Assembly: GCF_014306625.1 (NCBI RefSeq)
Contig: NZ_JACRYL010000024.1
Span: 1-64,000 of the forward strand
DNA length: 64,000 nt
DNA from: Pedobacter fastidiosus
GTDB lineage: Bacteria; Bacteroidota; Bacteroidia; Sphingobacteriales; Sphingobacteriaceae
Direction: 5' to 3'
The notes under the pieces are model-generated. The model saw only the letters and a program-made list of their open reading frames with translations. It was not told the origin of the DNA and did not search any database. This document shows, one piece after another, positions 44,301 to 52,827 of this stretch. The position numbers were made by a program, and so were the translations under genes. Each line of letters starts with the position of its first letter. Position 1 is the stretch's first letter.

Positions 44301-44737
44301 TCATTAAAAAAGTTCAGGATGATATCGAGCGTTTCTCTTTTAATACTTCGGTATCTAGTTTTATGATTGCAGTTAATGAACTAACAGATTTAAAATCTAA
44401 CAAACGAAGCATCTTGCAGGATATGGTAATTTTGTTATCCTCTTATGCACCACACATCTGCGAAGAACTTTGGGTTCAATTGGGTAATGAAGCAGGAAGT
44501 TTGTCTTACACGGCGTTTCCAACTTTCAATCCAGAACATTTGGTAGAAGATGAATTTGCTTATCCGGTTTCGATTAATGGAAAAATGAAAATGAACCTGA
44601 ATTTGAGCTTAACTTTGGCTCAGCCAGAAGCGGAAGCCATTTTGTTTGCTGATGAACATTTTCAGAAATATTTAGAAGGTAAAACACCAAAGAAAATCAT
44701 TTTTGTAAAGGGAAAGATTATTAATGTGGTGGTTTAA
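41366..44737 (+). CDS. leuS: Leucyl-tRNA synthetase with two internal insertions
   Basis: A 1123-residue LeuRS, which charges tRNA-Leu and edits mischarged products. The HIGH-type motif PYPSGAGLHVGHP is at 40-52 and KMSKS at 896-900. The editing (CP1) domain has IEVFTTRVDTIFG and GTGAVMGVPSGDQRDW. The family is usually about 930-970 residues. The excess comes mainly from residues 293-448, a DUF559 nuclease-like domain bounded by inverted repeats, spliced in frame between VKFKI and IEVFTTR at the mouth of the CP1 domain. A second excess lies at about 794-849. Both catalytic and editing motifs stay intact and the frame is open throughout. The gene is monocistronic, with repeats on both sides. 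Confidence 0.96.
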   Translation: MDYQFKEIEQKWQKFWADNQTFKAESNSEKPKYYVLDMFPYPSGAGLHVGHPLGYIASDIFSRYKRLKGFNVLHPMGYDSFGLPAEQYAIQTGQHPAITTEANIATYRRQLDQIGFSFDWSREVRTSEPSYYKWTQWIFMQLFNSWYNIENDKAEDISTLIEKFNVSGTADVKAVSDEDTMEFLPSDWATFTEEEKQIELLKYRLTYLRESTVNWCPALGTVLANDEVKDGFSERGGYPVEQKKMMQWSMRITAYSERLLQGLDTIDWPEPIKEMQRNWIGKSVGASVKFKILTPTLSEGEGATGYGYETGDPMLWDILKANARENRGNQTAAEDALWQELRNNKTEHKIRRQHPIGTYIADFICLNKRLIIEVDGGYHLENQKNDEARTGALNQLGFDVIRFSNEEVLSNPITIANKIKLVLDIRKDSAREKLGDSNSLSFGEGRGEASIEVFTTRVDTIFGVSYLVLAPEHEWVAELTTPEQKQEVENYIAQTKKKSELDRMADTKTVSGAFTGSYVINPVNGERVPLWIADYVLAGYGTGAVMGVPSGDQRDWLFATHFNLPIIQILDGQKDIDVQADHTKEGKYINSGFINGLTYQEAVPLLNNWLEENEVGKAKVNFRQRDAIFGRQRYWGEPIPVYFKDGLPYLIKEEELPLILPEIDKYLPTETGEPPLARAENWVPKDGGHYELSTMPGWAGSSWYWYRYMDANNDADFASKEAVEYWKDVDLYIGGSEHATGHLLYSRFWNKFLKDLGYTKEEEPFKKLINQGMIQGRSNFVYRLVKTNTFLSKNIYKNLLEYESALNKSKTGQVFQTFIDDINYANLLSENTYNEEDNTVFDYNGKFFSQPLHVDVNIVNNDILDIEKFKKSRQEYSDAKFILEDGKYICGVEVEKMSKSKFNVVNPDDLIERYGADTLRMYEMFLGPLEQSKPWNTNGIEGVFKFLRKFWRLFHNEAWEFTVSDAEPTKAELKTLHKIIKKVQDDIERFSFNTSVSSFMIAVNELTDLKSNKRSILQDMVILLSSYAPHICEELWVQLGNEAGSLSYTAFPTFNPEHLVEDEFAYPVSINGKMKMNLNLSLTLAQPEAEAILFADEHFQKYLEGKTPKKIIFVKGKIINVVV
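42241..42272 (+). repeat. Left inverted repeat of the leuS insertion
   Basis: A 32-bp GC-rich unit beginning CCTCACCCCAACCCTC. Inside is a perfect hairpin, CCCTCTCC-GAA-GGAGAGGG. It reads LTPTLSEGEG in the leuS frame. All three forward frames are free of stops. Confidence 0.9.
42679..42710 (-). repeat. Right inverted repeat of the leuS insertion
   Basis: The reverse complement of the left repeat at 30 of 32 positions, ending GGGGCGGGGTGAGG. It has the same inner hairpin, CCCTCTCC-TTC-GGAGAGGG. It reads SLSFGEGRGE in the leuS frame; one of the other frames carries a TGA. Confidence 0.9.
43745..43912 (+). other. Second extra segment in LeuRS
   Basis: About 56 codons between TNTFLSK and QPLHVDVN, before the KMSKS motif, that typical Bacteroidetes LeuRS sequences (from memory) have only in a much shorter form. 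The segment (…YKNLLEYESALNK, FIDDINYANLLSENT, NEEDNTVFDYNG) is more AT-rich than the rest of leuS and strongly polar, with no motif known to me. It may be an in-frame insertion or a lineage-specific expansion of the leucine-specific region. Confidence 0.45.
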
Positions 44738-44788
44738 GCAGAAAGCTTAAAGACCAAAGCTGAAAGGTTTCCAGCAAAGTTTTATAAC

Positions 44789-44826
44789 AAAACCCCGAGT
44801 TGAGCAATCAATTCGGGGTTTTTTAT
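44789..44826 (+). terminator. Terminator of leuS
   Basis: AAAACCCCGA (44789-44798) pairs with TCGGGGTTTT (44813-44822), with a nested TTGA/TCAA in the loop and a T run after it. Located 50 bp after the leuS stop. Confidence 0.85.
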
Positions 44827-44832
44827 GCTTTC

Positions 44833-44915
44833 CGTCTTTGCGAGGAACGAAGCAATCTTACTACAATAGGTTTTATAGTGACCGCATTTGGATTGCTTCG
44901 TACCTCGCAATGACG
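44833..44915. repeat. Palindromic repeat, 83 bp, copy A
   Basis: Arms CGTCTTTGCGAGGAACGAAG... and its near complement (44890-44915), enclosing a 31-nt loop with TACTACAAT and TTTTATAG. The loop is nearly the same as in copy B at 45036-45118, so the two are one subfamily. Confidence 0.88.
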
Positions 44916-45035
44916 ACAGTTTTTGTAGGGTGCATGAATATGATAGATTCTGAATCAAGTTCAGAATGACGGCCGTTTTTGTAAGGTGTATAAGCATGAA
45001 AAACGCTGAATAGGCTTATGGTTTTTAATGCTTTC

Positions 45036-45118
45036 CGTCATTGCGAGGCACGACGCAATCTTACTACAATGAGTTTTATAGCGATCGCATTAAGATTGCT
45101 TCGTGCCTCGCAATGACG
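45036..45118. repeat. Palindromic repeat, 83 bp, copy B
   Basis: Arms CGTCATTGCGAGGCACGACG... and its near complement, with the same loop words (TACTACAAT, TTTTATAG, CGCATT) as copy A at 44833. The two copies are about 200 bp apart and in the same orientation. Confidence 0.88.
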
Positions 45119-45170
45119 ACCGCTTTACACTGCATCAAGTTCAAAATGACGGCCATTCCTTGGTAAACAA

Positions 45171-45209
45171 TTCACTTATTCATCGCCGTTCGGCTTCAGC
45201 CAACGGATA
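45171..45209 (+). repeat. 39-bp direct repeat, copy 1
   Basis: Begins TTCACTTATTCATCGCCG and ends CAGCCAACGGATA. It matches 45376-45414 at about 34 of 39 positions. An inner hairpin GGCTTCAGCC is present. Confidence 0.75.
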
Positions 45210-45375
45210 TTTTTTAAGGCTAAGATCATTCCCAATTTTATTAGGAATTTTAAAGCTAATTGCATTAGGATTCCCGCCTGCGCGAGAATGACGGCAATTC
45301 TTATTAGGTGCATGAGAATGAAAACCCTTAAATAAATTCAGGGTGACGGCCGTAAATGGAAAGTGTTTCAGACCA

Positions 45376-45414
45376 TTCACCTATTCATTGCCGTCTGGCT
45401 TCAGCCGACGGATA
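45376..45414 (+). repeat. 39-bp direct repeat, copy 2
   Basis: Begins TTCACCTATTCATTGCCG and ends CAGCCGACGGATA. Direct repeat of 45171-45209. It lies just before the helicase terminator. Confidence 0.75.
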
Positions 45415-45421
45415 ACAAACA

Positions 45422-45454
45422 AAAACCCGAGCTGTAATTTACAACTCGGGTTTT
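45422..45454. terminator. Terminator of the DEAD-box helicase gene
   Basis: AAAACCCGAG (45422-45431) pairs with CTCGGGTTTT (45445-45454), with an inner TGTAA/TTACA extension. It lies about 40 bp past the stop of the minus-strand helicase gene. Confidence 0.8.
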
Positions 45455-45496
45455 ATATAATTGGCAGGAAGGCTTTATTCTTTCTGCTTTAGTCTT

Positions 45497-46804
45497 TTAT
45501 CTTTCAGCTTTTCTTCTATTACCACCGAACTTTCTTTGTCCGCTGGCATTACGAGGTTTGCCACTCATGTTACCATCACCACTTCTTTTAGCTCCACCGC
45601 CGCCACCACCTTTCGATTGTGCTTGAGGTTTGCGTTTAACTTGGTTTTTGGCCATCATACTTTGCCACGATAATGGATAAGGATGATCTTCAACAATTGG
45701 TAAAGTAATTTTAATCAGCTTCTGAATATCTAATAAGTATTCATTTTCTTCCGCATCGCAAAATGAAATTGCGATTCCATTTGCACCAGCGCGGCCAGTA
45801 CGACCAATTCTGTGTACGTAAGATTCTGGAATGTTTGGCAATTCGTAATTGAAAACGTGAGATAACTGATCAATATCAATACCACGGGCAGCAATATCAG
45901 TTGCAACCAAAACGCGGATTTTTCTATCTTTAAAATCAGTTAAAGCTCTTTGTCTTGCGTTTTGAGATTTATTGCCATGGATAGCAGCCGATTTAATTCC
46001 AGCGAAACCTAAATCCTTAACAATCCGATCTGCACCATGTTTGGTACGCGTAAAAACCAAAGCGGTTTCAATTGCTTTATCATCCAAAAGGTGAATTAAT
46101 AATTTCTTTTTATCAGGTTTATCAACAAAGTAAATAGACTGATTAATGGTTTCAGCAGTTGAAGAAACTGGTGTAACTTCTACTTTAGTTGGGTTAGATA
46201 AAATTGTGTTTGCTAACTTCTGAATTTCATCTGGCATAGTAGCTGAGAAAAATAAAGTTTGGCGTTTTGCAGGCAATTTAGCTACAACTCTTTTCACATC
46301 GTGAATGAAACCCATATCCAACATACGGTCGGCTTCATCTAAAACAAAAAGTTCTATTGAGTTTAAGTTTATAAAACCCTGGTTCATTAAATCTATCAAA
46401 CGGCCAGGTGTAGCCACTAAAATATCGATACCTTTTTTTAAAGCTTCTACTTGCGAATGTTGATTCACACCGCCGAAAATTACAAGGTGGCGTAAGTTTA
46501 AATTGCGACCATAAGCTTTAAAGCTTTCTTCAATTTGAATGGCAAGCTCGCGTGTTGGGGTCAAAACTAAAGCTTTAATTGTTTTTGAAGCTTTGGTGTT
46601 AATGTGTTTTTCGTGCAGTAATTGCAACATCGGGATGGCGAAGGCAGCGGTTTTTCCGGTTCCTGTTTGTGCGCAGCCTAATAAATCTTTTCCTTTTAAT
46701 ATTGTTGGGATGGATTGCTCCTGTATAGGCGTAGGTTGAGTATAACCTTCTGTCTCAAGGGCCTTTAAAATAGGCTCAATGAGGTTTAATTCTTTGAATA
46801 ACAT
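45497..46804 (-). CDS. DEAD-box RNA helicase, RhlE-like
   Basis: A 435-residue ATP-dependent RNA helicase. Motifs are the Q motif (YTQPTPIQEQSIP), motif I AQTGTGKT, Ia PTRELA, II LDEADRMLD, III SATMP, V ATDIAARGID and VI HRIGRTGRAG. A Gly/Arg/Lys-rich basic tail (about 395-435, GGGGGGAKRSG) probably binds RNA nonspecifically. RhlE/DeaD-type proteins act in ribosome assembly and RNA decay, often in the cold. A -7-like motif about 100 bp upstream gives a long 5' leader, as in many cold-inducible helicases. Exact subgroup not certain. Confidence 0.93.
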   Translation of the reverse strand: MLFKELNLIEPILKALETEGYTQPTPIQEQSIPTILKGKDLLGCAQTGTGKTAAFAIPMLQLLHEKHINTKASKTIKALVLTPTRELAIQIEESFKAYGRNLNLRHLVIFGGVNQHSQVEALKKGIDILVATPGRLIDLMNQGFINLNSIELFVLDEADRMLDMGFIHDVKRVVAKLPAKRQTLFFSATMPDEIQKLANTILSNPTKVEVTPVSSTAETINQSIYFVDKPDKKKLLIHLLDDKAIETALVFTRTKHGADRIVKDLGFAGIKSAAIHGNKSQNARQRALTDFKDRKIRVLVATDIAARGIDIDQLSHVFNYELPNIPESYVHRIGRTGRAGANGIAISFCDAEENEYLLDIQKLIKITLPIVEDHPYPLSWQSMMAKNQVKRKPQAQSKGGGGGGAKRSGDGNMSGKPRNASGQRKFGGNRRKAER

Positions 46805-47189
46805 GTATTTTTTTGTGTAATATTTATCGAAGAAGCTAGAACAATCATTTGTTGAAGGACTAACTTGCGGATTGCTTTAAATGATAAAGAAATTCTGCTT
46901 CGGGGGCAAAGGTAAGTAAATTAATTGTTTTTTGCTAAAACTAGATCGGAAGCTTCACAGTGAAAGTAATTTCGATTAATTTTTGGAAATGAAAGTTAAT
47001 GACTTTTGGCGAACAGCAGGTCCAGCCCTCGCTTCAATCCCCGAAGAAATCCTGATAGCTATCGGGACGGGGTATTTCCGCTAAGTCAGGTTTATAAACT
47101 ATGGATAGTATTTCAAATATCGAGCATAGACTATGATTCAAGAAAGGAATGCCCTAATCCTAAAATCCTTTAATCTTTTTAAATCCTGG
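46805..47189. other. Gene-free stretch with repeat fragment
   Basis: Holds the helicase leader and promoter-like motif. Around 47050-47070 lies CTGATAGCTATCGGGACGGG, resembling a dispersed Pedobacter-type repeat with a palindromic ATAGCTAT core. Nothing else recognised. Confidence 0.5.
46907..46914 (-). promoter_or_regulatory. Candidate -7 promoter element of the helicase gene
   Basis: On the minus strand TACCTTTG matches TAnnTTTG, about 100 bp before the helicase ATG at 46804. No convincing -33 box. Confidence 0.4.
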
Positions 47190-48527
47190 TCAATCCTTAT
47201 TCTCCTTAAACCTACTAAAAAACAAAAGCGCAATTAAGCAAAGCCCGAAGCCAACAACACCATTTAATCTTAATCCAAAATCATTGCCTGGATCTTTACC
47301 ATAAATGGTTAACATGGCAAAAATGGCAATCCCCAAAGTTTGACCAAGCTTAACGAAAAGATATTTTACCGCGAAGAACATCCCCTCATGATTTTCTCCT
47401 GTTTCTAATGTATCCTTTTGAGCAATATCGGCTAAAATGGCTGTTGGTAAAATGCCCAATGCCGCCAATGGAAAAGAGGCAGAAAGAACCAATATGTAGA
47501 TTTGAGTATAAGGACCAAAAGGCAATTTTCCTAAGAAAAATATGGTTACAAATATTAGGCAAAGTACACCGAAAGCAATCAGCACAAATGGCTTTTTTCC
47601 AATTTTGGCCGAACCAAAGTTTACCAGCGGATAAAAAAGTAGTGAAGCGAAAACCATTGCCCCCATAAACTTTCCGCCCTCCGATTCGGGCAAGCCTAAA
47701 AGTACGGTACAGAAAAATAATAATCCGCTTGAAATAATACTCAGCGCTGTATAAAAAGCAAAATCAGAAATCAGGTAATATTTGAAGTTGCTGTTTTTAA
47801 AGGTGTTTTTTATCGCTGGCCAAAGCGGAACATGCGTAGGTTTAGCGACAGAAAATTCCTTTTCATTGATAAAAAATATTGGCAAAAGCATCACTAAGCC
47901 AGATAAAATACACAATCCCCAAATTGCAATTTGAACAGCCTCACTGCGATTGGCAACATGAAAATTGTGCTGAACCAAATCGGCGAAATTATTTGTGCAA
48001 GCAGAGAGAATAATTCCAATTACAAAACCAACCTGTTGGTAACTAGATAGTTTTACTTTCTGTCTTGGTGTATTCGTTACTTCAGCAAGTAAGGCATTGT
48101 AAGGAATAATATAAGTAGTTACTGACACGAAGAATAAGCATAAAGTGATGGTTAACCACCAGGCATTATGCAAACTTTCTCCTTTTTGAATAGGATAGAA
48201 CACCAATGCACAAAAAATCATTGCAGGCACTATGGCAACTTTCATAAATGGCATTCTGCGTCCATTTGGGTTCCTGCTTGCATCACTTTTAGAAGCAATA
48301 AAGGGATCGAAAACGGCATCGACCAATCTGCCAGAAGCGGCAATAATGGAAAGAATATTAAAAGCACCCAAGAAAACAAGTTGTGGTACCAATGGAGGCA
48401 AACCTGCATTACTTGGTGGAAGATAAAAATAGGGTAGCATTACGATGATGATGTTGGTCATCGTACTCCAGCCAATCATGCCTGCTGCGTAAGCAATTTC
48501 TTGTTTTAAAGAGAGTGTTTTGTTCAT
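47190..48527 (-). CDS. MFS transporter, GPH (sugar:cation symporter) type
   Basis: A 445-residue, 12-helix major facilitator. It resembles the MFS_2/GPH group: LSLKQEIAYAAGMIGWSTMTN at the start, GRLVDAVFDPFIASKSDASRNPNGRRMPFM in the loop between helices 2 and 3, and IIPYNALLAEVTNTPRQKVKLSSYQQ. Such proteins move glycosides, sugars or other metabolites with Na+ or H+. The substrate is not clear from neighbours. It is transcribed alone. Confidence 0.87.
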   Translation of the reverse strand: MNKTLSLKQEIAYAAGMIGWSTMTNIIIVMLPYFYLPPSNAGLPPLVPQLVFLGAFNILSIIAASGRLVDAVFDPFIASKSDASRNPNGRRMPFMKVAIVPAMIFCALVFYPIQKGESLHNAWWLTITLCLFFVSVTTYIIPYNALLAEVTNTPRQKVKLSSYQQVGFVIGIILSACTNNFADLVQHNFHVANRSEAVQIAIWGLCILSGLVMLLPIFFINEKEFSVAKPTHVPLWPAIKNTFKNSNFKYYLISDFAFYTALSIISSGLLFFCTVLLGLPESEGGKFMGAMVFASLLFYPLVNFGSAKIGKKPFVLIAFGVLCLIFVTIFFLGKLPFGPYTQIYILVLSASFPLAALGILPTAILADIAQKDTLETGENHEGMFFAVKYLFVKLGQTLGIAIFAMLTIYGKDPGNDFGLRLNGVVGFGLCLIALLFFSRFKENKD

Positions 48528-48871
48528 TAATTAATTTTAACGATTAAGTTGTTGTCTATATTTTTAAGCCGTCATTTCGACCGAAGTGGAGAAATCTTTG
48601 TAAAGAGAAACCTGGTTCAAAGACTTCTTTTTTGACACAGGTTAACTTAAATATTTAAAAGCACACCATCAAATCTAAATCTCACGGAACCTTGAAAAAC
48701 GGAATCGAAATTTCAGTTTTTAGACGCTTTACAACTTTCTATTTCAGCAATAATTTGCATTTTAAACCCGACAGTAGCGACAGCCCCGAATTTTTTTTAT
48801 GAGGGCTATAGCAAATGGCGGGACTATCGAAACCGATGAGCACCGAAATTGCTTTTCAAATAAAAATTTAT
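48528..48871. other. Gene-free stretch with dispersed repeat fragments
   Basis: Contains GTCATTTCGACCGAAGTGGA near 48571 and a CCCGACAGTAGCGACAGCCC segment near 48770. Both look like parts of dispersed repeats in related genomes. No ORF supported. Confidence 0.5.
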
Positions 48872-50209
48872 CTACTTCCTTTTCATTATTCTACTGATAA
48901 AATATATTACCAAAAAGCCAATAAAAATATACAATCCATTTAACGCTGCATTTGGATCATCAGCATAAATGCTAAAGGCTACAAAGGTATAAGCTGCAAT
49001 AAATATTATTGGCAATATAGGATATAATGGGACAGTATAAATGGTTTTTTTATCAAGATGTGCAGTTCGTTTCCTCAAGATAAAAATTGTAGCTGCGGAG
49101 CTCGCCATACTAATGCTTTCTAAAAAGATAGTGTAGTTTAAAATTTTATCGAAAGTTTTGGCAAAGAAAATAATCACAATTGCAACCACGGTAAAAACCG
49201 TTAAGCTTAAGGTCATTACTTCGGTTTTCTTATTTATTTTACTGAAAACTTTTGGCAACGCACCTTCTTCGCCCATAGCAAACATGGCTCTTGGGTTGCT
49301 CAATAAATTTACATTTACATAGCCCATCACCGAGAAAAAAATAATTACCGAAAGTAGATTAAAGCCAATTGGGCCAAATATTTTCGATGCCAATATGGCG
49401 GCAATACTCTCTGCGGATTTCAATTCTTCGAACCCGATTATTTTAACGTAAACGTAATTAATGGCTAAATATAAAGTTACAATAATGGTTAAGCCGATGA
49501 TGATAGAGCGGGGAATAACTTTTTTGGCTTCCTTTACCTCGCCTCCAAAATTTATAGTTTGCGCATAACCCGCATAAGAGAATGAAACGGCAATTAAGCA
49601 CAACCCCAAAGCTTTGCCATAGTCAGACCAGACTGGGAGCGCTCCACTTACGGTTTTAAAAATAGGGGTAATGGTTTCTGTTTTTCCACCAAAAAAGATA
49701 GCACATATTAAAGTAAGCACCATGCCTATTTTAATTACTGTTAATACGTTTTGGGTTTTGGCACTTGCTTTTAAGCCTAAAAGATTAATTAAATAAAAAA
49801 TTAAGATGGTTGTAATGGCAATCGCAACGCGATAAGTCTCGTTTTGCTTATCTATTGGTAAGATTATTTTACTTAAATATTCTGCCCCAATAATTGAAAT
49901 GGCCGCTACCGATGCCGCACTCGAAATTAATACAATACAATTAATGGCAAATGCAATTGACGGATGATAAGCAATGGAAAAAATTTTATAATAACCGCCA
50001 GTAACCGGGTAGCGTGAACCAATTTCTGCATATGTTAATGCACCACAAAAAGCTACGAAACCTCCAATTACCCAAGCCAAATAAAACAGTTCTGGAATTT
50101 GTGCTTTCGACGCAACATTAACAGGTGTACGGAAAATACCCATCCCAATAACTAAACTAACCACAATCATGGATAAATCGAAAAGAGAAAGTTGCTTTTT
50201 TTGTTGCAT
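48872..50209 (-). CDS. APC family amino acid permease
   Basis: A 445-residue permease with 12 helices and the LeuT-like fold of the APC superfamily. Features are the unwound helix-1 segment VSLVIGMGIFRTP, AYAEIGSRYPVTGGYYKIF, and helix 6 LIAVSFSYAGYAQTINFGGEVKEAKKVIPRS. It probably exchanges or takes up amino acids at the inner membrane. The substrate is unknown. It is monocistronic, on the same strand as the GPH transporter but over 300 bp upstream of it. Confidence 0.9.
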   Translation of the reverse strand: MQQKKQLSLFDLSMIVVSLVIGMGIFRTPVNVASKAQIPELFYLAWVIGGFVAFCGALTYAEIGSRYPVTGGYYKIFSIAYHPSIAFAINCIVLISSAASVAAISIIGAEYLSKIILPIDKQNETYRVAIAITTILIFYLINLLGLKASAKTQNVLTVIKIGMVLTLICAIFFGGKTETITPIFKTVSGALPVWSDYGKALGLCLIAVSFSYAGYAQTINFGGEVKEAKKVIPRSIIIGLTIIVTLYLAINYVYVKIIGFEELKSAESIAAILASKIFGPIGFNLLSVIIFFSVMGYVNVNLLSNPRAMFAMGEEGALPKVFSKINKKTEVMTLSLTVFTVVAIVIIFFAKTFDKILNYTIFLESISMASSAATIFILRKRTAHLDKKTIYTVPLYPILPIIFIAAYTFVAFSIYADDPNAALNGLYIFIGFLVIYFISRIMKRK

Positions 50210-50919
50210 TTAAGAAATAATAAAGGATGGGATGAAGATAAGGAAAATAGGTTAGATGGAAGATGGAATGTGGAAGATGGAAAGCAGATTTTTGTCCTGG
50301 CCGGACGGGCTCTTTTCTTTTTGATGTCAAAAAGGAAACAAAAAACACCGGCTGAAAATTTTTCTATTAAAGTTAGTGCTTTGGCTTTGCCTAGCTATGC
50401 CGAAAAATTTGTTAGGCCGGATTAAAGTAGAACGTAGATGAAGTACTAAGGCTAAGTTGGGTTGCATATTAAGTGTACCTAGTTGTAGTCAGAAAAGGAA
50501 TACACAGCATATTCTAATATCATTTACTTAAGATTTTTTACCACAGATATCCAAATATTTTATTTAAAAATTACTTTATCTGTGCCTATCCTTTTCATCT
50601 GTGGTTGATTAATACTAATAACAGCGCCTTAAGGCCATCATCCATCTTACCTTTTACATCTTCCATTGTTTCCCCTCTTTTTTGTTGAAATTTTATTTTG
50701 CTACCCTCGAAGAATAAATCTATTATTGTATAATAATTTTTGCTATTTGAGATTTTCGAAACTACAACAACAATAATTTTCAAATTCTCAGTATCAATCA
50801 TCCCTAAATACTTGTCATGTTGAACGTTAAAGCTTGCTCCGACCATCCCTCGGTATGGCTGCTTTGTATCCAAAAAAAAATACAATGCTCAATCAACCTG
50901 ATAACAACAAACAAAATTT
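50210..50919. other. Low-complexity intergenic region with repeats
   Basis: 710 bp with no firm gene. It contains GATGGAAGATGGAA-type short tandem sequence (near 50255-50282), a CTCTTTTCTTTTTGATGTCAA-like dispersed repeat (about 50310), and an inverted repeat ACCACAGAT (50540-50548) with ATCTGTGGT (50597-50605). A weak minus-strand ORF covers 50595-50885. Confidence 0.5.
50595..50885 (-). CDS. Doubtful small ORF
   Basis: A 96-residue ORF in a repeat-rich spacer. It has a plausible core (NLKIIVVVVSKISNSKNYYTIIDLFFEG and QKRGETMEDVKGKMDDG) but no motif and no supporting context; its 3' end falls in the ATCTGTGG repeat. It may be a decayed gene or a chance ORF. Confidence 0.22.
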   Translation of the reverse strand: MYFFLDTKQPYRGMVGASFNVQHDKYLGMIDTENLKIIVVVVSKISNSKNYYTIIDLFFEGSKIKFQQKRGETMEDVKGKMDDGLKALLLVLINHR

Positions 50920-52788
50920 ATGGCAGAAGTAATTTATAACGACGACAGTATTCGATCATTAGACTGGAAAGAACACATCAGACTACGCCCTGGTATGTAT
51001 ATCGGTAAGCTGGGTGATGGCTCTGCGCAAGATGATGGTATTTATGTTTTGTTAAAAGAAATTGTAGATAACTCTATCGATGAGTTTGTGATGGGTACTG
51101 GAAAAACCATCGAAATTACGGTTTCTGAGCAAAAGGTAAATATTCGCGACTTTGGTCGTGGTATCCCTTTGGGGAAGGTTATAGATTGTGTAAGCAAAAT
51201 TAATACGGGCGGTAAGTACGATAGTAATGCTTTTCAAAAATCTGTTGGTTTAAATGGAGTTGGTACGAAGGCTGTAAATGCACTTTCAACAAATTTTGTT
51301 GTACAATCTTACCGAGATGGCAAAACGAAAAAGGTAGAGTTTTCTAAAGGTGAAATTGTAAGTGAGCAACCGATTATTGATACTACACAACGTAACGGAA
51401 CTGCGATTACTTTTTACCCTGATGAAAGTATTTTTAGAAACTACCACTACATTCCAGATTTTGTGGAGAGTATGGTTTGGAACTATGTTTTCTTAAATAC
51501 CGGTTTAACTGTAAATTTTAACAACCAGAAATATTTCTCGGAAAGAGGTCTTTACGATTTACTTTCGAAATTTAATAAGCCAGAAGAAATTCGTTATCCG
51601 ATTATCCACATGATTGGAAGCGATATCGAAATTGCAATGACTCATGGTCAGCAATATGGCGAAGATTACCATTCTTTTGTTAACGGACAGCATACTACGC
51701 AAGGTGGAACGCATCAAGCAGCTTTCCGCGAAGCCGTTGTAAAAACAGTAAGGGAATTTTATAAAAAGGAGTTTGAGGCATCCGATGTTCGTTCATCAAT
51801 TATTGCTGCAATTTCCATTCGTGTTCAGGAGCCGGTTTTCGAATCGCAGACGAAAACTAAATTGGGTTCTCAAAACATGGGACCAGAAGGGCCTTCGGTT
51901 AGAACTTTCATTATGGATTTTGTAAAGAAAGAACTGGATGATTACCTACACAAACATGCTGATGTTGCCGATGCGCTTTTGAAACGGATTCTTCAATCAG
52001 AAAGAGAAAGAAAGGACATCGCTGGAATTAAGAAACTGGCTAATGATAGGGCTAAAAAGGCTTCGTTACACAACAAAAAACTTCGCGATTGTAAAGTTCA
52101 CTTTAATACAACTCACGAAAAGCGTTATGAATCTACCTTGTTTATTACCGAGGGAGATTCTGCGTCTGGATCAATCACTAAATCTCGCGATGTAGATTGC
52201 CAGGCCGTATTTAGCTTAAAAGGAAAGCCATTAAATTGTTATGAGTTAACCAAAAAAGTAGTTTACGAAAACGAAGAATTTAACTTATTACAACATGCTT
52301 TAAATATTGAAGATGGCTTGGAAGGTTTGCATTACAACAATATTGTTATTGCGACCGATGCTGATGTTGATGGAATGCACATTAGGTTGTTAATGATGAC
52401 GTTCTTCCTTCAGTTTTTCCCTGATTTAGTTAAAGCGGGGCATGTTTACATTTTACAAACTCCACTTTTTAGAGTTCGAAATAAAAAAGAAACCATTTAT
52501 TGTTATAGTGATGAAGAGCGCCGAAATGCGATCGAAAAATTAGGGAACAAACCAGAAATTACTCGTTTTAAGGGATTGGGAGAGATTTCTCCAGATGAAT
52601 TTGGATTGTTTATCGGAAAGGATATTAGGCTAGATCCTGTTATTTTAAAAGATCAAACGATTAAAAGTTTGCTAGAATATTACATGGGAAAAAATACGCC
52701 CGATAGACAGCAGCACATCATTAGAAATCTACGTGTAGAAAAAGACGAGATAGCGGAAGAACCTAAAATTATTGATGAAGTAGCATAA
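50920..52788 (+). CDS. parE: DNA topoisomerase IV subunit B
   Basis: A 622-residue type IIA topoisomerase ATPase subunit. The GHKL ATPase has [14 protein letters not shown], the glycine-rich loops [11 protein letters not shown] and [14 protein letters not shown], and the QTKTKLG region. The TOPRIM domain has [10 protein letters not shown] and [12 protein letters not shown], and the C-terminus has [13 protein letters not shown]. Its length is that of ParE rather than the somewhat longer Bacteroidetes GyrB. ParC would be its partner but is not adjacent; a hybrid kinase follows by 39 bp. Confidence 0.92.
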   Translation: MAEVIYNDDSIRSLDWKEHIRLRPGMYIGKLGDGSAQDDGIYVLLKEIVDNSIDEFVMGTGKTIEITVSEQKVNIRDFGRGIPLGKVIDCVSKINTGGKYDSNAFQKSVGLNGVGTKAVNALSTNFVVQSYRDGKTKKVEFSKGEIVSEQPIIDTTQRNGTAITFYPDESIFRNYHYIPDFVESMVWNYVFLNTGLTVNFNNQKYFSERGLYDLLSKFNKPEEIRYPIIHMIGSDIEIAMTHGQQYGEDYHSFVNGQHTTQGGTHQAAFREAVVKTVREFYKKEFEASDVRSSIIAAISIRVQEPVFESQTKTKLGSQNMGPEGPSVRTFIMDFVKKELDDYLHKHADVADALLKRILQSERERKDIAGIKKLANDRAKKASLHNKKLRDCKVHFNTTHEKRYESTLFITEGDSASGSITKSRDVDCQAVFSLKGKPLNCYELTKKVVYENEEFNLLQHALNIEDGLEGLHYNNIVIATDADVDGMHIRLLMMTFFLQFFPDLVKAGHVYILQTPLFRVRNKKETIYCYSDEERRNAIEKLGNKPEITRFKGLGEISPDEFGLFIGKDIRLDPVILKDQTIKSLLEYYMGKNTPDRQQHIIRNLRVEKDEIAEEPKIIDEVA

Positions 52789-52827
52789 AATTCGGCGTTG
52801 ATATGATCCAAAATTAAATCAACACAT

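Larger units (their letters stand above)
44738..45496. other. Repeat-rich intergenic region after leuS
   Basis: 759 bp without a believable gene. In order it holds the leuS terminator, an 83-bp palindrome (44833), a second one (45036), two 39-bp direct repeats (45171, 45376), several fragments ending in AATGACGGC or GGTGACGGC, and the helicase terminator. Several short ORFs that run through are repeat sequence. Confidence 0.8.

Noticed and set aside
44782-45380. Short ORFs in the leuS-helicase spacer
   Set aside because: All run through terminators and palindromic repeats and show no protein-like composition.
50192-50425. 77-residue plus-strand ORF upstream of parE
   Set aside because: It starts inside the opposite-strand permease gene and continues through low-complexity and dispersed repeat sequence.
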